From positions 1 through 57,395 of the forward strand of contig DAIQNV010000011.1 in assembly GCA_036788215.1 (NCBI GenBank): a DNA stretch of 57,395 bases. The letters run 5' to 3'. Made by a program: the position numbers and the translations under genes. The notes beneath the pieces are model-generated. The model was not told the origin of the DNA, made no database searches, and saw only the letters and a list, made by a program, of their open reading frames with translations. The stretch's first letter is position 1, and the number at the start of each line of letters is the position of its first letter. This document shows positions 19,264 through 26,553 of the stretch, piece by piece. The DNA is from DAIQNV01 sp036788215 (GTDB taxonomy: Bacteria > Planctomycetota > Phycisphaerae > Phycisphaerales > UBA1924).

Positions 19264-19953
19264 ATGCGGACGGTGTTGCTCTGCGCGATGGGTTCGGCGC
19301 TTGTGGCCGGTTCGGCTTCAGCAGCGATCGTCACCGAGGGCGGATCGGGCTGGGCCGACACCACCGGCGTGTGGGGCGGGAAGGTCCGCAACATGACGCA
19401 CACCAACGGAGATTGGGAGATGGCCCTGGGCGACTCGCCCGGCGCGTTCGCGGTGAACCGCCACTCGACCTGGGCCCAAAGCGGCGTCGCCAACACCTTC
19501 GCGCTCACGTACAGCAACGTGACCGGTCAGATCGACCTCGTCTGGAACGGGGACCTCCTGAGCTGGACCGACACCGACCGAGCGGAGTCGCTCGTCATCC
19601 AGCTCCTCGCGCGGGGCCGGTCTGGGGGCGACGCGACCTTCGCGCTCTCCGACCTCACGCTCAACGGGCAGGCGATCGACCTCGGGCTCGCGAACCCGTT
19701 CGCGGAAGCGGGCACCGGTTCGAGCAACGGAACCGCGAGCTGGATCCACATCGATGGCGACGCCTTCGATGATCGCCAGTGGACCCTCTCGGGCTCGCTC
19801 ACCGCGACATGGACCGGCGCCACGCCCTCGCGCGACCTGAGCCGGATCGAGTTCATCGGCAGCTCGCAGAACCTCGTCGTCCCCGCACCGGCGGGCGTCG
19901 CCCTCGCCGGCGTCGCCGCCTGGCTCGTCGCGCCGCGACGCAAGCGGGCCTGA
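19264..19953 (+). CDS. Exported PEP-CTERM-type protein
   Basis: 229 residues from ATG 19264, with GGAGGTG 8 nt upstream. It has a signal peptide MRTVLLCAMGSALVAGSASAA, then a beta-rich domain (about 22-200) with many Thr/Ser/Trp (WADTTGVWGGKVRNMTHTNGDWEMALGDSPGAFAVNRHSTWAQ). The tail NLVVPAPAGVALAGVAAWLVAPRRKRA is a PEP-CTERM-like sorting signal. It is probably processed by an exosortase and exported to the surface or matrix. Its domain resembles the choice-of-anchor type families of such proteins, but I cannot name one. No enzymatic motif is seen. Confidence 0.8.
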   Translation: MRTVLLCAMGSALVAGSASAAIVTEGGSGWADTTGVWGGKVRNMTHTNGDWEMALGDSPGAFAVNRHSTWAQSGVANTFALTYSNVTGQIDLVWNGDLLSWTDTDRAESLVIQLLARGRSGGDATFALSDLTLNGQAIDLGLANPFAEAGTGSSNGTASWIHIDGDAFDDRQWTLSGSLTATWTGATPSRDLSRIEFIGSSQNLVVPAPAGVALAGVAAWLVAPRRKRA

Positions 19954-20001
19954 TCCGAGGCATCCCGGTCGAGTCCCGTGGGGCCAGGGCGTGCTCGAGC
20001 G

Positions 20002-20078
20002 CAGGCCCGCCGGGTTCACCCCGGCGAGGCTGTACCAGAGCGAGCGTGCGCCCGGAGGGCGCTACGGAGCGCAAGAAA
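20002..20078 (+). repeat. 77-bp two-hairpin intergenic repeat, copy 1
   Basis: First of three copies, all 77 bp and all in the same orientation (others at 21028-21104 and 22246-22322). Hairpin 1 has arms CGCCGGG/CCCGGCG with loop TTCAC, extended by GCC/GGC past a bulge. Hairpin 2 is GCGCCC-GGA-GGGCGC, overlapping an alternative GCGCT-ACGG-AGCGC. It lies between convergent genes, ending 4 bp before the DUF427 stop. Confidence 0.85.
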
Positions 20079-20082
20079 TGCC

Positions 20083-20370
20083 TTACTGCTCGACCGTCAC
20101 GCCCCGCCAGAAGGCGATGCGGTTCTTGATGTGAGCCGCGCCGTCCTTGGGGTCGGCGTAGTACCACGCCGCGTAGTCGGCGGTCTTGCCATCGACGGTG
20201 ATGTCGTAGTACGACGCGTCACCCTTCCAGGGGCAGTGGGTGCTCACCTCGGGGTTCTTCGCGAAGAACTCCTTCCGGAGCGCTTCCTCCGGGAAGTAGG
20301 CGTTCCCTTCCACCTCGACGATGTCGTCGGACTCCGCGATGACCTGACCGTTGAAGAGTGCTCGGGCCAC
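20083..20370 (-). CDS. DUF427 domain protein
   Basis: 95 residues from GTG 20370, with AAAGGAGG 6 nt upstream. It shows the family signature: VIAESDDIVEVEGNAYFPEEAL, the conserved STHCPWKGDASYYDI block, then AAWYYADPKDGAAHIKNRIAFW. DUF427 proteins are small beta-barrel-like proteins of unknown function, common in actinobacteria and planctomycetes and sometimes fused to or near oxidoreductases. It is divergent from an SRPBCC protein, with 59 bp between starts. Confidence 0.9.
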   Translation of the reverse strand: MARALFNGQVIAESDDIVEVEGNAYFPEEALRKEFFAKNPEVSTHCPWKGDASYYDITVDGKTADYAAWYYADPKDGAAHIKNRIAFWRGVTVEQ

Positions 20371-20429
20371 AGGGGCCTCCTTTCGGTGTGCTGCCCAGCC
20401 GAACACCGGCGAGCGGGGGATCATTCCAC

Positions 20430-20990
20430 ATGACGACCGCACAGACCGGACCGACCGGGCGTGAAAATGACCTCGACCGTACGACCACGCCCGACGCCCT
20501 GCGGGCCCGCGTGCCCCAGGGCGCGCCCCCGAACTTCGTCGAACACTGCCACGAATTCACCTTCGTGCACACCGCCCCGCGCGAGCGCGTCTGGGCGTGG
20601 CTCAACGACCCGGGCACCTTCACGCGCCAGGTCTGGCCCTACCGCGTGGAGTTCATCCGGGGGGGCTTCGAGGAGGGCGTCCTGAACGTGCACCACGGGC
20701 CCTTCCTCTGCGTCGCAGGCATGATGACCGAGGTGGACCCGGGGGCCGATGGACGCGGCCGCTACCGCGAGCTGCGGTATTTCTACGGGTCGCACGTCGT
20801 GAGCCTGCGGGCGATCCGCCCGGTCGCGCTCGCGTTCTGGGTCGAGGATGCGGGCGAGGGCGCGACCCGGATCACCGGGCGGCTCGACAGCCTGGTCCAC
20901 CCCTGGGCCCGGGGCGCGTGGGGTGTGATCCAGCGGAGCTTCTGGCCCAGTTTCCGGTTCTGGATCCGACGCGAGGTGAAGGCGGGTTAG
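20430..20990 (+). CDS. SRPBCC/START-like ligand-binding protein
   Basis: 186 residues from ATG 20430. After a disordered N-terminus (about 1-35) comes a START-like fold: FTFVHTAPRERVWAWLNDPGTFTRQVWPYRVEF, YRELRYFYGSHVVSLRAIRPVALAFWVED, and a long basic C-terminal helix. Related proteins bind hydrophobic ligands or act as cyclases or dehydratases; nothing here fixes the substrate. Its TAG stop is the first three bases of the region shared by repeat copies 2 and 3. Confidence 0.75.
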   Translation: MTTAQTGPTGRENDLDRTTTPDALRARVPQGAPPNFVEHCHEFTFVHTAPRERVWAWLNDPGTFTRQVWPYRVEFIRGGFEEGVLNVHHGPFLCVAGMMTEVDPGADGRGRYRELRYFYGSHVVSLRAIRPVALAFWVEDAGEGATRITGRLDSLVHPWARGAWGVIQRSFWPSFRFWIRREVKAG

Positions 20991-21104
20991 AGCGGCTACG
21001 CCGCAGGTGTAGCTGCGTGGGTCCGTTCAGGCCCGCCGGGTTCACCCCGGCGGGGCCGTACCAGAGCGAGTGTGCGCCCGAAGGGCCCTACGGAGCGCTG
21101 GAAA
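20988..21104 (+). repeat. 77-bp repeat, copy 2, with 40-bp shared upstream part
   Basis: Core 21028-21104, about 90% identical to copy 1. The 40 bp before the core (from TAGAGCGGCT at 20988) also align with the 40 bp before copy 3 (from 22206) at identical spacing, so these two copies derive from a longer element of about 117 bp. It sits between convergent genes, 5 bp short of the trpS stop. Confidence 0.85.
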
Positions 21105-21109
21105 TGGCC

Positions 21110-22192
21110 CTAGTCGGTGAAGGCGACGGTGCGCCGGCCGAAGTCGAGCTTCATGGCCTGCTTCGCGCGGTAGAGCGTGTCCTCCGCGATCTCGTTGGCG
21201 CGCCGGGTCCCCTCGCGGATCAGCCCGATGACCCGCTCCTCGCCCGAGGGTCCCTCGAGCTCCGCCCGGCGCTCGCGCATCGGGGTGAGCAGCGTGTCGA
21301 TCGCCTGGATCACCTCCGCCTTGACATGCCCGTCGCCGATGTTGTCCCCCGCGGCGTAGCGCCGCTCGAGGTCCGCGATGAGATCCGCGTCCGTGACGAA
21401 GGCGCGGACGTAGTCGAAGAGGATGTTGGTCGTGTCGCCCGGCTCATCCATCGTCTGCCGCCCGGTGAAGATGCTGCCGATCTTCTTCTTGATATGTTTG
21501 GGCGTATCGGAGAGGAAGATGGCGTTGTTGAGCGACTTGCTCATCTTCCGCCCATCGACGCCGGGCAGGCGCCCGACCCGCCCGATCTCCGCCTTCGGGA
21601 TCGGGAAGAGGCCCCCGGCACTCGTGTAGTCCGCGTCCTCCGTCTGGGGGTCGACCGAGCAGTAGAGCTGGTTGAAGCGCCGGGCCACCTCGCGGCAGGG
21701 CTCGATGTGCGCGACCTGGTCCTCGCCCACCGGGACGAGCTCCGGGCGGAAGGCGAGGATGTCGGCGCACTGCCCGACCGCGTACATCGGGAACCCGAAC
21801 GAGTACGTCTCCCCCAGGCCCTTCTCCTCGATCTCGGTCTTCAGCGTGGGATTGCGCAGCACGCGGTTGAAGGGCAGCAGCATCGCAAGGAACCAGGTCA
21901 GCTCCGCGATCGCGGGCACCTCGGTCTGCAGGACGAAGGTCGACCGCTCGGGGCTCATCCCCACCGAGATCCAGTCCTTGACGATCTCGATCGTGCTCTC
22001 GCGGATCTCGTCGGGCTTGTCGGCGCGGGTCGTGAAGGCGTGCATGTTCGCGATCAGGAAGTAGCACTCGTACTTGTCCTGCAGACGAACGCGGTTTTCC
22101 AGGCTCCCGACCCAGTGGCCAAGGTGCAGCCGCCCGGTGGGCGTGTCTCCGGTGAGGATGCGGGGTCGGTCTGTGCTGGTGGGGTCGGGCAT
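21110..22192 (-). CDS. trpS: Tryptophanyl-tRNA synthetase
   Basis: Class I synthetase that charges tRNA-Trp. 360 residues with the HIGH-type motif PTGRLHLGHWVG (about 19-29) and KMSKS in DGRKMSKSLNN, plus the tryptophan-pocket region YAVGQCADILAF and PVGEDQVAHIEPCREVARRFN. Length and layout are those of bacterial TrpRS. A TAGGCT box ends 9 nt before the ATG on the minus strand and overlaps the left edge of repeat copy 3, so the element may contribute promoter sequence. No trp operon leader or T-box was seen. Confidence 0.96.
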   Translation of the reverse strand: MPDPTSTDRPRILTGDTPTGRLHLGHWVGSLENRVRLQDKYECYFLIANMHAFTTRADKPDEIRESTIEIVKDWISVGMSPERSTFVLQTEVPAIAELTWFLAMLLPFNRVLRNPTLKTEIEEKGLGETYSFGFPMYAVGQCADILAFRPELVPVGEDQVAHIEPCREVARRFNQLYCSVDPQTEDADYTSAGGLFPIPKAEIGRVGRLPGVDGRKMSKSLNNAIFLSDTPKHIKKKIGSIFTGRQTMDEPGDTTNILFDYVRAFVTDADLIADLERRYAAGDNIGDGHVKAEVIQAIDTLLTPMRERRAELEGPSGEERVIGLIREGTRRANEIAEDTLYRAKQAMKLDFGRRTVAFTD

Positions 22193-22205
22193 GGCGGGGA
22201 GAGCC

Positions 22206-22322
22206 TAGAGCGGCTGCGCGCCGGGCGGAGCCTCGTGGGTGAGTTCAGGCCCGCCGGGTTCACCCCGGCGAGGCCTTACCAGAGCGCGTGTGCGCCCGGA
22301 GGGCGCTGCGGAGCGCAAGAAA
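22206..22322 (+). repeat. 77-bp repeat, copy 3, with 40-bp shared upstream part
   Basis: Core 22246-22322. Stems are preserved (CGCCGGG/CCCGGCG and GCGCCC/GGGCGC). Unlike copies 1 and 2 it lies between divergent genes, which argues against a simple terminator role. Between it and the next start (22323-22477) I see only a GGTGC-GATTA-GCACC dyad and the ribosome site. Confidence 0.85.
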
Positions 22323-22477
22323 CGGGCACTCCCCCGTTGAGGTCGTGCGTGAAGCCCTCTCAGAAATCGACCCGAATGCGCGCCAGCGGGAACCGAAAAT
22401 CGGAGACTTTGGTGCGATTAGCACCTAGCGTTTTCACAGATCCAAGACAGCCACACCAAGCGAGAAAGGAGCACGCC

Positions 22478-23839
22478 ATGTTTCTCGCGACTGCACCTCT
22501 GCTGATGGCCGCGGCAATGACCGCCAGCCCGGCCGGGCCCGGTTTCGTTTGGATCGACCTTCCCTCCTGGCCTCCGATGCCGACGGAAACCTGGTACGCC
22601 CCGATCGTCTCGGCGACCGACACGGGCGAGGTCCTCGTCACGCGCGAGGTCGAGGCTGTGTATGGCCGACTCGGCGAATCGATGCTGAACATCACGAACC
22701 TCGCGCCGGCGCCGCCCGATGCCCTGGTCGCTCCGGGCTACGAGCTGGTGGCGCCCGAGCCCGTGGGCTTGACGCGTGGCGGGGCCGTTCTGGTTCGTTG
22801 GCAGGTTCGTGAGGTGCCACCGAGCGTTGATGGCGGGTGGGGAGACGCTCAGGCCCCGGACACCCTCGCGCTGATCGGGTGCGTGCTCCCCCGGTACAAC
22901 GATGTGTGGATGACCTGGGACCCGGTCCGCGAGATCCTGCCCTCGTTCTTGGTCCCGCCTCGCGCCGGCGCGATCATCGAGGTGTTCGCCGCCAACGAGG
23001 TCTCGGAAGCGGTGGGCAGCGTCATCGTGAACGGAGAGATCCTCGGGGCCCGCTGGGGCACCGATGGCACCCCGGTCACGCTCGACCCGGGCGCGGTCGC
23101 CTTCAGCATCTGCAACTCGGGCTGGACCTACGGGCAGACCGAGCTCCCGGGCGTCGGCCCCCGGGCGGTGGCCTGGTCGCCGGAAGGCGTCGCCCACCCG
23201 ATCGGCACGCTCGACGGTGACATGTACTCCGCAGCGACCTGCGGCAAGGGCGGCAGCGCCTTCGGCTACAGCCAGACGATGAACGCCGACGCGGATCATC
23301 TCTTCACCTGGACGACGGACGACGGGATCGCCCCGTTTATGCCCCAGGTATCGGTGGACGTGACGACGGCGCTGGCGGACCTGCCCCCGACCACCGCCGG
23401 CCTGTTCACGACCGTGCAGACCCCCCGCGACGAGCCCGGGCCGACGGGCTACCTCGTCGATCCCCGCCGCGGGATGATCGCGCTGGTGGACCTGATGCCC
23501 GAGCGCTTCTTCGACGAGGGCTTCACCCGCGTCACCGATCTGCAGACGATCGATCTCGCCCCGAACCTGCCCTTCGAACTGGGCACGGGCGACGACACGA
23601 TCGTGGGCATCGCCCACATGGATGAGCCGGGCCGGGTGGTCCGCCGGGCCTTCGCCCTGAGGCTGAACCTCGCGGGCGCCGACATCGCGCCGCCCTACTA
23701 CCAGGTGACCTACGCCGACCTGCAGACCTTCTTCAACGCCTTCGCGGCCGGCGACACCATGGGCGACACCAACCTCGATGGCAAGCTGACCTTCACGGAC
23801 ATCACCCTGTTCCTCCAGGCCTTCCTCGAGGAACGCTGA
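22478..23839 (+). CDS. Secreted protein with C-terminal dockerin-like repeats
   Basis: 453 residues from ATG 22478, with GAAAGGAG 8 nt upstream. A signal peptide (MFLATAPLLMAAAMTASPAGP) precedes a large beta-rich region (about 20-400, PPMPTETWYAPIVSATDTGEVLVTR and similar) that I do not recognise. The last 50 residues form two degenerate EF-hand/dockerin-like helices: VTYADLQTFFNAFAAGD and DTNLDGKLTFTDITLFLQAFLEE. In planctomycetes such tails are common on secreted proteins and may act in surface attachment. There is no catalytic motif. Confidence 0.75.
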   Translation: MFLATAPLLMAAAMTASPAGPGFVWIDLPSWPPMPTETWYAPIVSATDTGEVLVTREVEAVYGRLGESMLNITNLAPAPPDALVAPGYELVAPEPVGLTRGGAVLVRWQVREVPPSVDGGWGDAQAPDTLALIGCVLPRYNDVWMTWDPVREILPSFLVPPRAGAIIEVFAANEVSEAVGSVIVNGEILGARWGTDGTPVTLDPGAVAFSICNSGWTYGQTELPGVGPRAVAWSPEGVAHPIGTLDGDMYSAATCGKGGSAFGYSQTMNADADHLFTWTTDDGIAPFMPQVSVDVTTALADLPPTTAGLFTTVQTPRDEPGPTGYLVDPRRGMIALVDLMPERFFDEGFTRVTDLQTIDLAPNLPFELGTGDDTIVGIAHMDEPGRVVRRAFALRLNLAGADIAPPYYQVTYADLQTFFNAFAAGDTMGDTNLDGKLTFTDITLFLQAFLEER

Positions 23840-23917
23840 TCCGACGGGCCCACGACGGGCGGGCGGCGCGTGTCGCTCGCCCCGGTCGGGCCGCACAATG
23901 CGTTCGGTGATGGCCGG

Positions 23918-23958
23918 GGCCTCCCGCGTTCTTCCGACTGGAAGGGCACCGGGAGGCC
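23918..23958. terminator. Compound hairpin between convergent genes
   Basis: Outer stem GGCCTCCCG/CGGGAGGCC (9 bp) encloses an inner hairpin CTTCC-GACT-GGAAG, in the 144-bp space between the secreted protein gene and the CPBP protease gene. It lacks a T tract; termination is inferred from position. Confidence 0.45.
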
Positions 23959-23983
23959 TCGTGCGTGCGCGGACGCCCGCGGA

Positions 23984-24910
23984 TCAGCCCGCGTCGAGCG
24001 CGAAGGTCAGCGCGATGTTCCCCGCGTTGAAGAGCGCGTGCACCACGATCGCCGCCCCGAGGCTCTTCGTCCGCTCGACGATGATCCCGAGCGCCACGCC
24101 CAGCACGAAGAGCGGAGCCAGCGCGTGCCGCCCGTCGGGGGGAAGCGCCGGCCAGTGCGCCAGCGTGAACAGCGCCGCAGTCAGGAAGACGCTGATCCAC
24201 ACCCTCCGCGTGGCCGCGAGCAGCGCCGACTGCAGGAAGCCCCGGTAGGTGATCTCCTCCGCGATCGGCGCCCCGATGACCGCGGTCGTGATCAGCGCCC
24301 AGGCCCATGGGTCGGCGCGGTTGTCCGCAAGCAGACGGAGCGTGTTGTGCGCCGGCCCGCCCGACGGGCCCAGGAGCGCCCGGCCCACCTCCGCCGCGAC
24401 GATGGAGGTGAACGCGACCACCGGGATCGCCAGCGCGAACGCGATCACGCCCACCCACAGGTCCTTGACCCGGAACCGCAGCCCCGACCCCGGCGCCGCC
24501 CGCGCCACGATCATCGCGAGCCCCACCGCCCCCGCGACGCCGATCGCGGTCGCGACGACGCGGGCCAGCGCCTGGTCACGGATGCCCCCCTCGGGGTCGA
24601 GCCCGAGCGACATCGCCCACTGGGCCCCGAGCCCCTGCACGATGAACGCCAGCGCCGCAGCGACCAGCCACAGGGGCGACGCCAGGGCGCGGGCGGGGCC
24701 CTCGCGACCCGTGTCCAGCCCGTCACGCTTCAGAATCCCCGCGTGAGCCGCGATGCCCAGCGTCACCGCCGCAGCGATCCCTGCGGACGCCAGCGCCCAG
24801 GCGGTGCTGGGGGAGAGCCGGGCCAGCGTCACCGCGGCCTCAAGGTTCTCGGACCCTGTGCCCGCCAGCGCGGGGCTGACGCCGACCAGTCCGACCGCAA
24901 CAATGCCCAC
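23984..24910 (-). CDS. CPBP-family intramembrane metalloprotease (CAAX/ABI type)
   Basis: 308 residues if it begins at GTG 24910. Eight or so membrane helices. Three diagnostic motifs are present: EEITYRGFL (paired Glu and Arg), FTLAHWPAL (His in F...H) and HALFNAGN (final His/Asn). Bacterial homologues include self-immunity proteins for bacteriocins and membrane-protein maturases. The start is uncertain: the GTG at 24910 overlaps the start region of the divergent trpC head to head, so a later valine or methionine may be the true start. Confidence 0.85.
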   Translation of the reverse strand: MGIVAVGLVGVSPALAGTGSENLEAAVTLARLSPSTAWALASAGIAAAVTLGIAAHAGILKRDGLDTGREGPARALASPLWLVAAALAFIVQGLGAQWAMSLGLDPEGGIRDQALARVVATAIGVAGAVGLAMIVARAAPGSGLRFRVKDLWVGVIAFALAIPVVAFTSIVAAEVGRALLGPSGGPAHNTLRLLADNRADPWAWALITTAVIGAPIAEEITYRGFLQSALLAATRRVWISVFLTAALFTLAHWPALPPDGRHALAPLFVLGVALGIIVERTKSLGAAIVVHALFNAGNIALTFALDAG

Positions 24911-25823
24911 GATGCCACCCGCCCCACCCCCGAGCGACCCGCCGGACCGAACCCCGCCCGATGGCCAGAGCCCCGCGCCCGCGGGACGCGAGCCGCCCGC
25001 AGTGCTGCGGGACATCATCGAACACAAAAGGGGCGAGGTGGAGGCGCTCAAATCTTCGGTCTCCCTGCGCGAGCTGGAGGCCCGCGTGGCGCAGGCGGAG
25101 CCCCCTCGCAACTTCTTTCGGGCGGTCACCCGCCCCGCGTCCAATGGCGGGCCCGAGACCGCGGTGATCGCGGAGATCAAGAGGCAGAGCCCCTCCGCGG
25201 GCCTCATGCGACCAGAGTATGCGGGCGACCGCTTCGATCCCGCGGAGGTCGCGCGGGCCTACGCCCGGGCCGGCGCCGCCGCGATCAGCTGCCTGACCGA
25301 CGAGAAGTTCTTCGGGGGAAAGCTGGAGTTCATCGAGCGGGTGAAGGCCGCCGCCCCGCTCCCGGTGCTCCGCAAGGACTTCATCATCGACCCTATCCAG
25401 CTCTGGGAGACCCGGGCCGCGGGGGCCGACGCGGTCCTGCTGATCGCGGAGTGCCTGAACGAGCGGGAGATCGTCGACCTGCTCATCCTCGCCCAGCAGC
25501 TCCGGCTCACCGTGCTGATCGAGGCCCACTCGACCGAGCACCTGCTCCGCGTCCGCCCCCACGTGGGCTTCCCGCACCCGAGCTACTGCCTGCTCGGGAT
25601 CAACAACCGCGACCTGACAGCGATGACGACGGATGTGGGCCACACGATCCGGCTCGTCGACCTCGTCGACGATCCGAGCATCCTTGTGTCCGAGAGCGGG
25701 ATCAAGACCAGCGCGGACCTGCAGCGCCTGCGCGAGCATGGCGTCCGCATCGTGCTCGTGGGCGAGCACCTGATGCGCCAGGAAGACCCCGGGGCTGCTC
25801 TTCAGGCGATGCTGGGGGGTTGA
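24903..25823 (+). CDS. trpC: Indole-3-glycerol-phosphate synthase
   Basis: Closes the indole ring in tryptophan biosynthesis. 306 residues from ATG 24903; ATG 24912 is an alternative. The first 40 residues are a Pro-rich extension (MPTMPPAPPPSDPPDRTPPDG) not found in standard IGPS. The (beta/alpha)8 barrel then shows VIAEIKRQSPSAG (catalytic Lys), SCLTDEKFFGG, LRKDFIIDP (catalytic Lys), LLIAECL, LIEAHS, GINNRDL and the ESGI phosphate loop. It stands alone without other trp biosynthetic genes, although trpS is 3 kb away. Confidence 0.95.
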   Translation: MPTMPPAPPPSDPPDRTPPDGQSPAPAGREPPAVLRDIIEHKRGEVEALKSSVSLRELEARVAQAEPPRNFFRAVTRPASNGGPETAVIAEIKRQSPSAGLMRPEYAGDRFDPAEVARAYARAGAAAISCLTDEKFFGGKLEFIERVKAAAPLPVLRKDFIIDPIQLWETRAAGADAVLLIAECLNEREIVDLLILAQQLRLTVLIEAHSTEHLLRVRPHVGFPHPSYCLLGINNRDLTAMTTDVGHTIRLVDLVDDPSILVSESGIKTSADLQRLREHGVRIVLVGEHLMRQEDPGAALQAMLGG

Positions 25824-25867
25824 GGGGGCAAACTCGCCCGAAACCCGGCGCTTCCGCGTCATCAGAG

Positions 25868-25891
25868 CCACGATCGTGAGATCGTGGGTTC
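25868..25891 (+). terminator. Terminator-like hairpin of trpC (GNRA-loop family)
   Basis: Arms CCACGATC/GATCGTGG (8 bp), tetraloop GTGA, preceded by ATCAGAG. The tail is GTTCG, so the T tract is degraded. It is one of four related hairpins in the window, 45 bp after the trpC stop. Confidence 0.6.
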
Positions 25892-25909
25892 GAGGTCCGC
25901 TCGCAGCAG

Positions 25910-25931
25910 AAACCCGCGTTCTCACGAACGC
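25910..25931 (-). terminator. Terminator of the lipoprotein gene (GNRA-loop family)
   Basis: On the minus strand the arms are GCGTTC/GAACGC with tetraloop GTGA, preceded by TCAAAGC and followed by GGGTTTC. It is 35 bp after the stop at 25966. It forms an inverted pair with the trpC hairpin. Confidence 0.6.
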
Positions 25932-25965
25932 AGCTTTGACCGGGGCAGCAGAATCGTCGGCGCGA

Positions 25966-26553
25966 TTACTGCCCGCCCATCCACACCATCCGGCTGAGCT
26001 CCTCGACGAGCCCCCCCGCACCCCGATCCCCCTCGGGGCCCACCGTCCGGGCGATGGCCCGCCGCCGCCCGTCCAAGGCGACCTCGACGACCGCCTCGGG
26101 GAAGTCGCCCGAGGGACGGAAGGTGGTCGCGGTCGGGATCCGCCCCCGGGGTTCGGGCTCCAGCAGGCCCCGCTGGCGGGCGAAGGCGTACACCGCGTCG
26201 AACTCCTCGGGCCTCAAGCGCCTCGCGATCGGGGGGAAGCCCATCAGCCTGGCGCCGGAGCCGAATTCCGCCCGCAGCAGCCCGTCGGGCTCGAGGACGA
26301 ACCGGGCGTCGCGGTCCCACAGCGTGTCGGTCACCGGGTCGTCGGGGTCGATCTCCGCCCGCCCCGTGATCGGGTCGTACGCGGGGCGCGGGCTGAAGAC
26401 CGTGACCGCCAGCGTGAAGTCCCCCGGTCGCTCCGGGGGCGGGGCCATCGCGCCGGCGCACCCGCCCAGCAGGGGGAGCGCCCCGACGATCAGGACCACC
26501 AGGACGGCGCCGAGCCGAACGGGTCGCGGGTGACCGCTATCCTTGGCCCCCAT
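25966..26553 (-). CDS. Predicted lipoprotein of unknown function
   Basis: 195 residues from ATG 26553. It has a basic start (MGAKDSGHPRPVRLG), a hydrophobic core VLVVLIVGALP and lipobox LLGGC. The mature part contains FTLAVTVFSPRP and a domain with LRPEEFDAVYAFARQRGLL and VEVALDGRRRAIARTVG. I do not recognise a family. Its start codon shares the palindrome CATG with the divergent pheT start, so each gene's promoter must lie inside the other or the transcripts begin at the start codons. Confidence 0.7.
   Translation of the reverse strand: MGAKDSGHPRPVRLGAVLVVLIVGALPLLGGCAGAMAPPPERPGDFTLAVTVFSPRPAYDPITGRAEIDPDDPVTDTLWDRDARFVLEPDGLLRAEFGSGARLMGFPPIARRLRPEEFDAVYAFARQRGLLEPEPRGRIPTATTFRPSGDFPEAVVEVALDGRRRAIARTVGPEGDRGAGGLVEELSRMVWMGGQ
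26538..26543 (+). promoter_or_regulatory. -10-like box for pheT
   Basis: TATCCT ends 8 nt before the pheT ATG, inside the 5' end of the divergent lipoprotein gene, with no ribosome site. Confidence 0.4.

Noticed and set aside
20002..22322. CRISPR array
   Set aside because: The three repeats are about 1 kb apart with genes between them. There are no regular spacers and no cas genes.
25861..25905. Possible tRNA 3' half (GGGTTCGAGGTCC resembles a T arm)
   Set aside because: No acceptor or D arm pairs with it, and the same hairpin core occurs at three other gene ends as a terminator family.
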